A DNA stretch of 64,000 nt from contig NZ_CP009512.1 of assembly GCF_000970205.1 (NCBI RefSeq), positions 3,224,001 to 3,288,000 on the forward strand, written 5' to 3'. This document shows, one piece after another, positions 41,338 through 50,982 of this stretch (position 1 is its first letter; the number at the start of each line of letters is the position of its first letter). Both the position numbers and the translations under genes were made by a program. The stretch comes from Methanosarcina mazei S-6. GTDB taxonomy: Archaea > Halobacteriota > Methanosarcinia > Methanosarcinales > Methanosarcinaceae. Under the pieces are notes generated by a model that saw only the letters and a list, made by a program, of their open reading frames with translations, did not search any database and was not told the DNA's origin.

Positions 41338-42143
41338 TTCTATCTGTAGAAGAACTTCAGTTTTTGTATCGTAACCGTAAGATCCTGCATGAGATTGCCT
41401 TTACAATCGATGAAGGAGAAGTTGTAGCAATTCTGGGCCCCAACGGGGTTGGCAAGACTACCCTGTTGAAATGCCTTAACAGGATTCTGCACCCGAAAGG
41501 AGGAGCAGTCCATATAGATGGAGAAAACCTGTTCAACCTCGGGACTATGGAGATCGCACGCCTGATAGGTTATGTCCCCCAGCGTGTGGAAACGGGAAGA
41601 CTGACAGCTTTTGATGCGGTCCTTCTGGGACGCCGACCCCACATCAGATGGGACGTGACAGAAAAAGACCTGAAGATTGTTGACTCGGTCTTCAAGCTTC
41701 TCTCAATGGAAAACCTGCGCCTTTCATATATCGATGAGATGAGCGGAGGAGAACTCCAGAAGGTGGCAATAGCGCGTTCCCTTGTTCAGGAGCCGAAAGT
41801 CCTTCTCCTTGACGAGCCGACAAGCAGTCTCGATTTGAAGAACCAGGTAGAAATCCTTGCTACTATCAGGCAGATAGTTCTTGACCATAAGATTGCAGCT
41901 GTAATGACCATGCACGACCTCAACCAGGCTCTAAGGTATGCAGACCGTTTTATCCTCCTTAAAGGAGGGAAGGTCCACGCACTGGGAGGGGTGGAAGTGA
42001 TCACTCCCCAGGTAATCGAAGAAGTATACGGCCTGCCCGTTATCATAGGGGAAATCTCAGGCATGAGATGCGTGGTTCCGGGAAGTCCGGCGTGGGACTG
42101 CAGCACAGACTGCAGCACGGACTGCGTTGCAGGTAAATTATAA
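41334..42143 (+). CDS. btuD: ABC importer ATP-binding protein (BtuD/FepC type)
   Basis: 269 residues with a Walker A (GPNGVGKTT, residues 35-43), signature MSGGELQKV, Walker B (KVLLLDEPTSSLD) and the His switch (TMHDLN). It powers the BtuF/BtuC importer. The C-terminus is unusual: after GMRCVVPG it has a tandem DCSTDCSTDC tail coded by a direct DNA repeat (GACTGCAGCAC units near 42100), giving four cysteines in a short stretch. Confidence 0.9.
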   Translation: MILSVEELQFLYRNRKILHEIAFTIDEGEVVAILGPNGVGKTTLLKCLNRILHPKGGAVHIDGENLFNLGTMEIARLIGYVPQRVETGRLTAFDAVLLGRRPHIRWDVTEKDLKIVDSVFKLLSMENLRLSYIDEMSGGELQKVAIARSLVQEPKVLLLDEPTSSLDLKNQVEILATIRQIVLDHKIAAVMTMHDLNQALRYADRFILLKGGKVHALGGVEVITPQVIEEVYGLPVIIGEISGMRCVVPGSPAWDCSTDCSTDCVAGKL

Positions 42144-42296
42144 CGTAGTTATAAAAAGCATAATGAAGAAAACGAAACGATCGTGAGACAAATAAATTTG
42201 ATCAAAAGTACGGGCATTATAAAAGTACGGACTTTATGATACCTCTATAAAGAAGCATAGAAGTATTAATTTTTTTTAAAAAAGAGTTAAAAGGAT

Positions 42297-42315
42297 GTTT
42301 GCCTTTCCGGCAAAC
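42297..42315 (-). terminator. Terminator of the S15 gene
   Basis: GTTTGCC and GGCAAAC form a 7-bp stem with a 5-base loop. On the minus strand it is followed by TTTTAACTCTTTTTTAAAAAAAATTAAT, i.e. a U-rich run (given here in meaning, positions 42265-42296). Confidence 0.75.
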
Positions 42316-42358
42316 TCAATCCTTAAACTGAAAAGTCCCCTGAAGGGAAATTCCAGGC

Positions 42359-42874
<516 letters not shown>

Positions 42875-42930
42875 TTATATCTTTACCGATTATAACGGAC
42901 CAACACATCGATCGGGAGATTTTAATCCGC

Positions 42931-42967
42931 CACAGCAAATTGCTGCGTGGCTTTTCAGGAATTCCTG
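42931..42967. other. Hairpin and 12-bp palindrome between S15 and the pilin-like genes
   Basis: GCCACAGCA can pair with TGCT..GTGGC (42931-42953), and CAGGAATTCCTG (42956-42967) is a perfect palindrome flanked by TTTT and TAAAA. The second could be the terminator of the pilin-like operon on the minus strand or a binding site in the S15 promoter region. Confidence 0.4.
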
Positions 42968-43050
42968 TAAAAGCTTGAGTTTTTCGGTAAAAACATCACT
43001 AGAGAGCGCACCATATGATATATACTTTGTGTCGGAATTTCAGGATAAGA

Positions 43051-43106
43051 CCACATAAGGCATTTAAATGGTTTAAGTTAGGCCACACATGGCATTTTAA
43101 ATGGTT
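43051..43106. repeat. Direct repeat at the end of the pilin-like operon
   Basis: CCACATAAGGCATTTAAATGG and CCACACATGGCATTTTAAATGG (about 24-base units at 43051 and 43083) differ at a few positions. The second touches the stop codon of the gene ending at 43105. Confidence 0.75.
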
Positions 43107-44364
43107 AATATGGTTTCCAGAGATAGAGGACTATCCTCGCCCCTCCGGGATTGATCTGCCTGTAAATTGCATCTATCTGATAATCCCTCAGAACCCGAGC
43201 CTCGGAGAGATCTTTGACCTCAGCTACAGCATAAACAGTTTCATTAATCTCACCTGAAAACTCAGCCTCCAGTTCTGTTCGAATATCTGCTCTTATATGA
43301 TCTACAAGCAGGACCTCAAGTTGAGAAAGTTCTGCAGTAGATATATTTTCAGAAAAATTTTCGAAATTGGGTGCAAATCCTGTATTAAACAGATCATAAA
43401 GATAAGCGTTAAATTCTTCTTCTGTTGAGGAAGAGTTTTCTCCATCCGAATATTCAGAAACCCCGTAAAGCAGCGTCTCAAAAGACTCATCTGCTTCCTC
43501 TCCAAAAACCGATCCTGAATAATCCGAGGGGAAAAGAAGCTCAGCTGCTGTTTCAGCTCCTTCAAGGGCTGCAGCATCAAGAGAAGCATTAAAAGCCTGG
43601 AAAAGTGCTACTGAAGCCTCTCCGTCAGAAGCGTTAAGAGAAGCTTCAAGGACGGAATCATTCACGCAGGCAAGAAGGGAATCTCTGGAGGGTGCTGCCG
43701 CATAAAGAGGCATGGAAATTTTTGCACTCTGCCGTATGGCATCAACAGGAGGTTCTTCTCCGATTATAAGTTCACTTCCCATAGGGAAAGCTTCCAGAGG
43801 ATACCAGTAAGCTTCAAACCGATATGAAAATCTCCCTGCTGCCTTTCTGTCCAGATAGGCAGTTATGGTTTCGGAAGCCTGGTCGGAATAACCTTCAGAA
43901 AGAGGATTGAGGGGGACAGAAGAGCCTTTTCCCTGCAGCCTGAGGGAAATAGCCAGATATTCGGCTGTAAGGTCGGCAAAAGTCCTGTGCTTCAGTTCCT
44001 TTCCGAAAAGGGTGTGAGCAGGGTCCGCTACAATTGAGTTTTTCGGGACTGAAACGTTAACTACCGAAAGAGGTGAGATCTCGTATTCAAAATCTTCAAG
44101 CTTGCAGGAAAGGAGAGACTCAAGCAGATAGGTATCCAGTTCTGAAGAAGTTACGTACAAAGCTGCAGCATACTGTTCATCAGCCTGCAAAGAGGGCATA
44201 AGGATAATACCGGAAAGTGAGATTAAAACAAGCAAAAAGAGGGCGTCGAAGACTGTAGAATAAGCGGAAGACTCCCTGATATCTTCTGCATTTACTTTTG
44301 TACCATTGAATGTTTGTATCTTTCCAGAGTTATCAGTATTTTTCAAAGAGTTCGCCTCTTTCAA
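43105..44364 (-). CDS. Single-pass membrane protein of a pilin-like gene set (large member)
   Basis: 419 residues. A ~37-residue polar N-terminus is followed by one hydrophobic segment (VFDALFLLVLISLSGIILM, about 39-57) and a long acidic extracellular-type domain with no cysteine pairs. The topology (short cytoplasmic head, one helix, large outer domain) resembles type IV pilin-like proteins of euryarchaea, but I see no standard class III signal-peptide cleavage motif. It is the last of four same-strand genes that all share this topology. No ATPase or platform protein is in view. Confidence 0.6.
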   Translation of the reverse strand: MKEANSLKNTDNSGKIQTFNGTKVNAEDIRESSAYSTVFDALFLLVLISLSGIILMPSLQADEQYAAALYVTSSELDTYLLESLLSCKLEDFEYEISPLSVVNVSVPKNSIVADPAHTLFGKELKHRTFADLTAEYLAISLRLQGKGSSVPLNPLSEGYSDQASETITAYLDRKAAGRFSYRFEAYWYPLEAFPMGSELIIGEEPPVDAIRQSAKISMPLYAAAPSRDSLLACVNDSVLEASLNASDGEASVALFQAFNASLDAAALEGAETAAELLFPSDYSGSVFGEEADESFETLLYGVSEYSDGENSSSTEEEFNAYLYDLFNTGFAPNFENFSENISTAELSQLEVLLVDHIRADIRTELEAEFSGEINETVYAVAEVKDLSEARVLRDYQIDAIYRQINPGGARIVLYLWKPY

Positions 44365-44446
44365 TTATTTGACTATTTCTTTCCTGAATCGGATGTTTTT
44401 CAGGGAACTTCAATTCCTGCATTTGATAAGCTCCGGACTCATTGCA

Positions 44447-45013
44447 TTACATCCAGGGAGTATTATAAAGAACGACAGTAAGGGTTCCCGGGACCGATTC
44501 TGCTGAATTCAACTCGATTACAACCGGCACTGAAGCCGCAACTTTTTCCTGTTTTCCCATGAGATAGCCTGTTTCGACAATTTCAGAATTTATAATCCAG
44601 TCCCACTGCCCATTTTCTGTCCGGATCTCGACCAGAAATGGGTAATTTTCTGAAAATGCTGCAAAAAATTTCTCTCTTTCATCAGACCCTTCGGGGCATG
44701 AAAGCCTGTCAAGAGCTGATGCAGAAAGTACACCCGGATTTTCGGCTTTCAGGGCAGATGCTTCTGCTACGGTACCTGCAAGAAGGGAAGCGCTTTCATA
44801 ATTTTCAAGCGCAAATGAGCGGTCTTCGTATCCCAGATATGCTTTTGAAAGAAGAGCTGCAAGGACAACGAAACCTATAACAGCGAGAGCTGTGGCAATG
44901 AGATCAGAATGAGGTTCAAGGACTCCCTTTTCATCCCGCAGAATTGAATCTTCACGCTTTACAAAATGTTTTACAGGCTCTATCCACTTATTGATAAACG
45001 AGAATATATTCAA
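44447..45013 (-). CDS. Single-pass membrane protein of the pilin-like set
   Basis: 188 residues from a TTG at 45013, which has a G-run (GGGGGGG) 8 bases upstream; an ATG at 45049 would overlap the upstream gene by 62 bases and has no such site. The N-terminal ~45 residues are charged, followed by LIATALAVIGFVVLAALLS and a soluble domain. The start lies inside the end of the upstream gene, so translation is coupled. Function unknown; likely an assembly partner of its neighbours. Confidence 0.6.
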   Translation of the reverse strand: MNIFSFINKWIEPVKHFVKREDSILRDEKGVLEPHSDLIATALAVIGFVVLAALLSKAYLGYEDRSFALENYESASLLAGTVAEASALKAENPGVLSASALDRLSCPEGSDEREKFFAAFSENYPFLVEIRTENGQWDWIINSEIVETGYLMGKQEKVAASVPVVIELNSAESVPGTLTVVLYNTPWM

Positions 45014-45617
45014 AAGCAGAAACCCCCCCACTACCCTTAATATAAACATGTTCTTTTCTTATTGAGATATTATCATCCGCTTTCAGCACAGCCTCTCCGG
45101 TTCCGGAAACCCTGAGAAATTCAGAAATTTCCTGAAAATCAGCCGAAAGCGGATACCCTTCACTGCCGTCGCTTCCAAACCTTGTGTACAGTTTCCCCCT
45201 GAGTTCGGACTCATTGAAAGGCAGCACCCTGAATGTAAAGGGCCTCACAGCAGTGAAATTTTCTCCACCCGATTCTCCCTTCAAACAGACATATTCCCCT
45301 GATACATAGACCTCTATATTTTCTCTGAAAGGAGAGGAAAAAAAGACTTCGTTTTCATCAAAACGATAAGACATCTCCTGGTTGCCCTCCGGAAAACTCT
45401 CTGCTCCGGCCCTGTCTACTGCGGCTTTAAAATCCCTTGCAAGAAAATCCAGCTCTTCCTGCGCTTCAAGATCTTTAAAACCCGCAGCCAGCTGAAAAAG
45501 GGCTGCAAAAAAGACTATACTGGATAGAACCAGTGCAGCTTTTGAGATTAAAAAGTCAGCCCATGCAGACTCATCTGCTGGAAACTCTTTTATTGTGCAG
45601 GTCTTTCCCGATTTCAT
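44988..45617 (-). CDS. Single-pass membrane protein of the pilin-like set
   Basis: 209 residues. A ~24-residue polar head is followed by ALVLSSIVFFAALFQLAAGF and then a domain rich in beta-type sequence. It begins 4 bases after the stop of the upstream gene and ends overlapping the next. Function unknown. Confidence 0.6.
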   Translation of the reverse strand: MKSGKTCTIKEFPADESAWADFLISKAALVLSSIVFFAALFQLAAGFKDLEAQEELDFLARDFKAAVDRAGAESFPEGNQEMSYRFDENEVFFSSPFRENIEVYVSGEYVCLKGESGGENFTAVRPFTFRVLPFNESELRGKLYTRFGSDGSEGYPLSADFQEISEFLRVSGTGEAVLKADDNISIRKEHVYIKGSGGVSAFEYILVYQ

Positions 45618-45621
45618 CTTC

Positions 45622-46114
45622 TCAATCAGCCCCTGTTTCGGATATCAGGACAAAAAGCCTGCCTGATTCCGAATCAATTTTTGTAATAAGAAGCAACCTG
45701 TGTCTGCCCGGACCAAAAGATACGGGCCCGTTTAGCTCAGAGTTCGAAAAAGAAGCAGCTTCGGGATAAATTTTTGATTTTCCTTCAATAGTGATGCCAT
45801 AGTTATCCGCATCCTCAGGCCAGTTGCCTTCCTGTCCCGGCAAAGCCCCAAAGATGACCGATGCCCTCTGAGGTACGTTTATTTCAAGGGCAAGCTCACT
45901 GCCTTCTCCGCGTATGGAGAGCTGTTCGGCAGCAGCTATTACTTTTGAAACCTCACCCATGGTTTCCCGCTCCTCTACTCCTTCCAGAAAGCCGGAGACA
46001 GAGACAGAAGAGATCAGCAGGAGTACAGCAAAAAGAATTCCTGTAACCGTGAGCCTGAAGGGAAGCCCACAAACTGCGGACTCCTCAGCTCCGATCTGAC
46101 ATGCTATCTGACAT
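45622..46114 (-). CDS. First gene of the pilin-like set, start out of frame with body
   Basis: The body (a hydrophobic segment LTVTGILFAVLLLISSVSVSGF and a ~110-residue domain) reads in one frame up to a stop at 46174-46176 but has no ATG, GTG or TTG ahead of the membrane segment. The only ATGs in place, 46114 and 46102 (MSDSMSDRS), are in another frame and stop at 46085. A single extra base near 46087-46100 would explain this. Otherwise translation starts at a rare codon, or at the internal ATG 45960, which would lose the membrane helix. The first of four co-directional genes. Confidence 0.45.
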
Positions 46115-46430
46115 GCTAATACTCTCGCTTTTCCCGCTGTAATTCCCCCCCAGAAATCCGGATTGTAAAAAAACTAAGTAATTAATTATAACAAAAATTA
46201 CACAGTTTGTATATAAAAAGATTACTTTTACTAGAAACAATGCGATTTGATAAATAAAATTTAGAGGAATAAGATATAGTTTACAAACTGATAGTATGTG
46301 AGAATAAAAAAATCTACGAGGAAAGAGAGAAGAGAAAAAATAAGAGAGTAGGAAGAGAAAAGAGAAAGGAGAGTGGAATGAAAAAAGGGAAAAAGAGAAA
46401 AGAAAATTATCGGTTTTAGAATTATCGGTT

Positions 46431-47666
46431 TTATTGCCCTGAAATTTTCTCAATAATCTCTTCCAGCGTCAAAAGCTCCTGTTCTCCGGAAACCATATCC
46501 CTGAGGGTCAGTTTTCCAGCTTCAAGTTCTTTTTCCCCTACAATTATCACATAGTCAGCATTGATGGTGTTTGCATAGGAGAGCTGTGCCTTAAAGTTGC
46601 GCTCCATAAGGTCTATCTGGACTGGCAGGTAGTTCCTCAATTCTGTCGCAACTTTTACAGCTTCCAGGTGAGTATCGGGTTTTGAGACCACCACAAGACT
46701 TTTCTGTGCAGGAGGTACGAGAGGGCAGATCTCCATTATCCTGTCAAAGCCGATTCCGAAGCCTGTAGAAGGCACATCTCCGCCCCCAAAAAGCTGGATA
46801 AGCTGGTAAGAGCCACCTCCACAGACCTGCTTCTGGGCGCCGAGGCCCTCAGCGTAGACTTCAAAAACCATGCCTGTATAATAATCAAGCCCGCGGGCAA
46901 TTCCAAAGTCAAGAGAGTAATCGACTCCGTATGCATCAAGAAGCTTGAGGGTCTTCTCAAAGCTCACGAGCTCAGGAATGTTTCCGACTATTCCTTTTAC
47001 TTCAGGGAGGATGTACCTGCCTTGGAGGTGTATAAGGCGGAAGAGGTCGGACTTCAACTGTTCTTCTGCCCCTATCTCATCAAGCAGAGCTTCAAGACCT
47101 GCATACTCTTTCTTGTCCACAAGCCTCATGACATTGCTTACGATCTCGGGTTCAAGCCCTTTCAAAAGCGTGCGGATCACTGCAAGGTTTCCGAGCTTCA
47201 TGTCCCCCTTTATGCCCACTGCTTTCAGAAGAGCACTGGCAAGGGCAATAACCTCGGCATCGGAGTCGGATTTCCCGCTCCCTATGAGTTCGACCCCGAA
47301 CTGCCAGAACTCTCTGAAGCGTCCTTTCTGGGGGCGTTCGTAGCGGAAACAATTCTCGAAGTAGAACAGTTTAAGAGGTTTGGGGAAAGGCTGGAGTTCA
47401 TTAACGTAAAACCTCATCACAGGAGCCGTAAGCTCCGGCCTGAGGGTCATTTCCCTTCCCCCTTTATCCGTGAAGTTATAGAGCTCCCCTATAATTCCTT
47501 CCCCGGACTTAAGGGTAAAAAGGTCCAGATGTTCAAACGTGGGCGTAATGATTTCACTGTAGCCCCAATTGAGGACAACATTTCGCATAACGCTTTCCAC
47601 GTACCTTCTCCGGGCAGTATCTGCGGGTAAAAAATCCCGGGTCCCTCTTGGCCTGTTGACTGACAT
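46431..47666 (-). CDS. hisS: Histidyl-tRNA synthetase
   Basis: 411 residues. A class II synthetase: [16 protein letters not shown] at the N-terminus, motif 2 ([27 protein letters not shown]), the two His-binding segments ([33 protein letters not shown]) and motif 3 ([13 protein letters not shown]), then an anticodon-binding domain. It charges tRNA-His. No clear ribosome-binding site, so it may be leaderless. Confidence 0.96.
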
Positions 47667-48166
47667 TTTTTAATACACCTGGTACAATCGAATTTAGAGA
47701 AATATCAAATATGTATCAAATATAGAATTATTCTGAAAGAATATTCCGCTGAATACATGGAGTTTGTCTGGGCAAATAACTCTTGCATCCAGTAACTTTA
47801 TACATTCCACAAAAGTATATAAACTCCTGTAAACAGCCTGTATACATGTAAGTGCAGGGATTTTTTCTGCTCATTACAGCTTTTCTGGATGGTAGTAAAA
47901 AGCAAGCTATTTTACTTTTTCGTTATTTATGCTTAACAAAGTGAAAATATGCGTACTATGCATATGATTGAGACTGGGAAACCGGCTGGAAAAGAACTTT
48001 AAAAAACAGATTAAATATAATTATTTTGTAAAATAAAGTAGAATGGATTCCATGAGAGAAAGTTTTCGCAATCAAATAACCATAAAGCAAATAAAGGCAT
48101 GTTTGCACGAGCTAATATAATAAACAACTTAATATACAGGCTTCACGCTAAATATTTGCGATCAAC
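47667..48166. other. Divergent intergenic region between hisS and cobD
   Basis: 500 AT-rich bases. CTTAATATAC at 48128 is a TATA-like box about 30 bases from the GTG of cobD, which lacks a Shine-Dalgarno, so that message may start at or near the GTG. No gene is seen. Confidence 0.5.
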
Positions 48167-49657
48167 GTGTCAGAGCAAAGAAGTGTACCTTTAAGGGAGC
48201 ATCTGCTGGCCCTGAAGCCCTGCAGACATGGAGGGCTAATCCAGGAAACTTCGGAGACGTACGGGATCCCCGAAAACGAAATCCTCGACTTCAGTGCAAA
48301 CTTTAACCCACTGGGAAGTCCCTTTGACTATCCGGAAAACGGGCTAAACTTTGAAGATATTATCAAGAAGAGTTGTGGAAAACTCCTGGAATACCCTGAT
48401 AACAGGTATGTAGAGTTCAGGGAAGCTGCTGCAAGGTTTGTAGGACTTGGAGTAACACCGCAGAGCATTGTTCCTGGGAACGGTTCAACGGAAATAGTAA
48501 GGCTGGTAGTCGAATCCGTGATAGAAAAGGGAGATAAAGTCCTTTTACCCTGGCCTACTTTCGGAGAATACGAAATGCAGTGCCGGATCACAGGAGCTGA
48601 ACCCGTATGTCCTTCACAGGAAGAAGTAAATACACTCCCTGATGAGGTGCTGGAAGAAGCAAAAATCCTTTTTATCTGTAATCCTAACAACCCCACAGGA
48701 AAACTCCGCACCAGGGAAGAACTTAAAGTCCTTGCGGAACGCTGCAGAGAACATAAGACCCTCCTCTATGTGGATGAAGCTTTCATAGAGCTTTCAGACC
48801 CTTCACAGAGTGTCGCAGACCTTCCTGCAGAAAATAATTATGTTTTTGTCATGCGTTCCCTTACAAAAGACTTTGCAATTCCCGGAATCAGAATGGGCTT
48901 CGGAATAGCTCCTCCGGCTATGGCTGATATACTTAACACAGCAAGGCTGTCCTGGAACCTGGGAGCTATTGCAAACAATACAGGAATTGCGCTTCTTAAT
49001 ATCGAAGGCGGAATTGACAGCCCTTACCTGAAAAAAGCAAGAGAAATGATACTCAAAGAAGGAGAAACCCTCAAAGCCAAAATCGACAGGATAAGGGGTT
49101 TTAAAGCCGGAGAAGTGAATGTTAACTTCATACTGGTTGATGTAAGCAAGTTCATGCTTAATTCAAGCGAACTAACTGCACGCCTTGCAGCACGAGGAGT
49201 CCTTGTCCGGGACTGTGTTTCTTTCCACGGCCTTGAAAAGAATTACATAAGGGTTGCAGTCAGGACAGAAAAAGAAAACGACAGGCTCATTGCTGCAATC
49301 GGGGACGTTATCACTGAATGGGGCAGAGAACAGGCAAAGAACGAACTGCAGCACGTAATCGAAAAAGCCAGTGAAGAAGGCATCGGAGGCAGAAAGACCT
49401 GCGAATACTATCCGTGCCATTTCGAAGGCCAGAACTGCACATTCTGCTTCTGTCCGTTTTACCCCTGTGAAAACGAAAAAACCGGAGGGAAATGGATACA
49501 GAGTTCAAGAGGAGGCAGGGTATGGAGTTGCGTTGACTGCCACCTTGTCCATAAAAAGGAGATAGCCCAGAAAATCCTTGACTGCCTTATGCACGAAGGG
49601 GATACTGACGAACTCGTAAAAGTAGCCTGGAAAGAAGTGATGGAGCCTATCTTATGA
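48167..49657 (+). CDS. cobD: Bifunctional L-threonine kinase / L-threonine-O-3-phosphate decarboxylase
   Basis: 496 residues with a GTG start. Residues 1-380 are a PLP-dependent aminotransferase-fold CobD (ALKPCRHGG, DFSANFNPLG, CNPNNPTGK, VDEAFIELSD, the PLP lysine in MRSLTKDFAIPGIRMGF). The extra ~115-residue C-terminus is rich in Cys (GRKTCEYYPCHFEGQNCTFCFCPFYPC and WSCVDCHLVHK), a metal-binding-like domain. The Methanosarcina mazei homologue is reported to be a bifunctional threonine kinase/decarboxylase. The product, (R)-1-amino-2-propanol phosphate, links the corrin ring to the nucleotide loop. Overlaps cbiB by 4 bases. Confidence 0.93.
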   Translation: MSEQRSVPLREHLLALKPCRHGGLIQETSETYGIPENEILDFSANFNPLGSPFDYPENGLNFEDIIKKSCGKLLEYPDNRYVEFREAAARFVGLGVTPQSIVPGNGSTEIVRLVVESVIEKGDKVLLPWPTFGEYEMQCRITGAEPVCPSQEEVNTLPDEVLEEAKILFICNPNNPTGKLRTREELKVLAERCREHKTLLYVDEAFIELSDPSQSVADLPAENNYVFVMRSLTKDFAIPGIRMGFGIAPPAMADILNTARLSWNLGAIANNTGIALLNIEGGIDSPYLKKAREMILKEGETLKAKIDRIRGFKAGEVNVNFILVDVSKFMLNSSELTARLAARGVLVRDCVSFHGLEKNYIRVAVRTEKENDRLIAAIGDVITEWGREQAKNELQHVIEKASEEGIGGRKTCEYYPCHFEGQNCTFCFCPFYPCENEKTGGKWIQSSRGGRVWSCVDCHLVHKKEIAQKILDCLMHEGDTDELVKVAWKEVMEPIL

Positions 49658-50640
49658 TCATACCGGACAGCGGGCACCTCGCTCTGGTACTTCTGCTAGC
49701 TGCAGTCATAGACATAGTTTTCGGGGAACCTCCTGCTGCTGTCCACCCGGTCGTCTGGATAGGAAAACTGATCAGCTTTTTGAAAAATGCAGCCCCAAAA
49801 AACCACAGAAAACTTTACGGTACTGCAATGGCTCTCTTCTGCGTTTTATTTGCGTCATTGCTCGGGTATTCAGTCCTTTACATTGCAGCCCTCCCCGGAA
49901 TTCCGGGATTTTTAGCCCTTCTTATAGAAGCTTATTTCCTCAAAGCTACCTTTGCAATCAACTGCCTTCTGAGCCCCGCGAGAGAGATTTATAAACACCT
50001 TGAGGAAAACAGGCTGGAAAAAGTAAGGGAACTGCTTCCCATTTACGTGAGCCGGAACACATCCAAACTGACAAAAAACCAGATGTCCTCGGCAGTTGTG
50101 GAATCAGTATCGGAAAATTATGTGGACGGCATATTGAGCCCGATATTTTATTATGCAGTCTTTGGGGAATACGGGCTTGTAGCAGCGTATGCATTTAAAG
50201 CCATAAGCACGCTGGACTCAATGGTAGGGTACAAAACCGAGCCCTATAAGGAACTGGGATACTTCTCAGCAAAATCCGATGACGTGCTGAACTGGATCCC
50301 TGCCCGGATCTCAGTTATCTTTATCCTTGCAGCAGCCTTTACAGTATCTTTATTCCCTAAAAAAGGAAGAAAAATCAATCCTTTTGACAGCGTAAAGACG
50401 GCACTCAAAGACGGAATGAAGACCCCCTCCCCCAATTCCGGTTATCCCATGGCTGCAACCGCCGGAGCCTTGGGAGTCAAACTTGAAAAACCCAACACTT
50501 ATGTTCTGGGAGCCTCGTACCCACCCACCGAGATAAAAGATATAAAACGGGTGTCCCAATTAATAGCAATTGCTTCAGGCTTCTCACTCGTCGCTTTTGT
50601 GGCAGTGATCCGGATGGCGGGCATCTATCTTCACCCCTGA
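49654..50640 (+). CDS. cbiB: Adenosylcobinamide-phosphate synthase
   Basis: 328 residues, a membrane protein with about five hydrophobic segments. Landmarks are FGEPPAAVHPVVWIGKLI, YVSRNTSKLTKNQMSSAVVESVSENYVDGILSPIFYYA in parts, NWIPARIS, and PSPNSGYPMAATAGALGVKLEK. It amidates adenosylcobyric acid with aminopropanol phosphate to give adenosylcobinamide phosphate. Translationally coupled to cobD. Confidence 0.94.
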   Translation: MIIPDSGHLALVLLLAAVIDIVFGEPPAAVHPVVWIGKLISFLKNAAPKNHRKLYGTAMALFCVLFASLLGYSVLYIAALPGIPGFLALLIEAYFLKATFAINCLLSPAREIYKHLEENRLEKVRELLPIYVSRNTSKLTKNQMSSAVVESVSENYVDGILSPIFYYAVFGEYGLVAAYAFKAISTLDSMVGYKTEPYKELGYFSAKSDDVLNWIPARISVIFILAAAFTVSLFPKKGRKINPFDSVKTALKDGMKTPSPNSGYPMAATAGALGVKLEKPNTYVLGASYPPTEIKDIKRVSQLIAIASGFSLVAFVAVIRMAGIYLHP

Positions 50641-50813
50641 AAAATAGATTTACTCCAGATCATTTATTTTTGATCAATAAACGTAAATCCTCAATTACCC
50701 TATTAAAACCCGTTAATTCAACCCTTTATGCTGGAAGATATTAATTTAGAATCTCAGTCAACCTTGTAATCCGGAGTTTTATTCGCAGCCCGGGGCAGAG
50801 AAAGCTGAGTGTG

Positions 50814-50832
50814 CCCGGCAGGTGGTGCCGGG
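50814..50832 (+). other. GC-rich hairpin between cbiB and cobZ
   Basis: CCCGGCA (50814-50820) and TGCCGGG (50826-50832) form a 7-bp stem with a GGTGG loop. It stands in a GC-rich island (about 50785-50835) inside the otherwise AT-rich 340-bp gap within the cobamide gene cluster. A classic B12 box or cobalamin riboswitch core is not visible. Confidence 0.5.
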
Positions 50833-50982
50833 ACATTTGTACTATCATATTTACCTGTACAGAAGCTTGAAACCAGGTTTAAGCCCGGATTTTTGTTTTA
50901 AGCTTAACTGTATTAAGAACAACCGTTTTAAGAATTTAAAAACCCCTGAAATAACCGTTTTGACAACCCCGGAGTGATCAGT

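Noticed and set aside
46085-46453. 122-codon minus-strand frame rich in Ser, Phe and Leu
   Set aside because: It overlaps hisS's end and reads a purine-rich stretch on the opposite strand; only its last codons (MSDSMSDRS) may belong to the pilin-like gene start.
50785-50835. Cobalamin riboswitch
   Set aside because: The conserved B12-box core is not visible and such riboswitches are not expected in archaea; only a hairpin is claimed.
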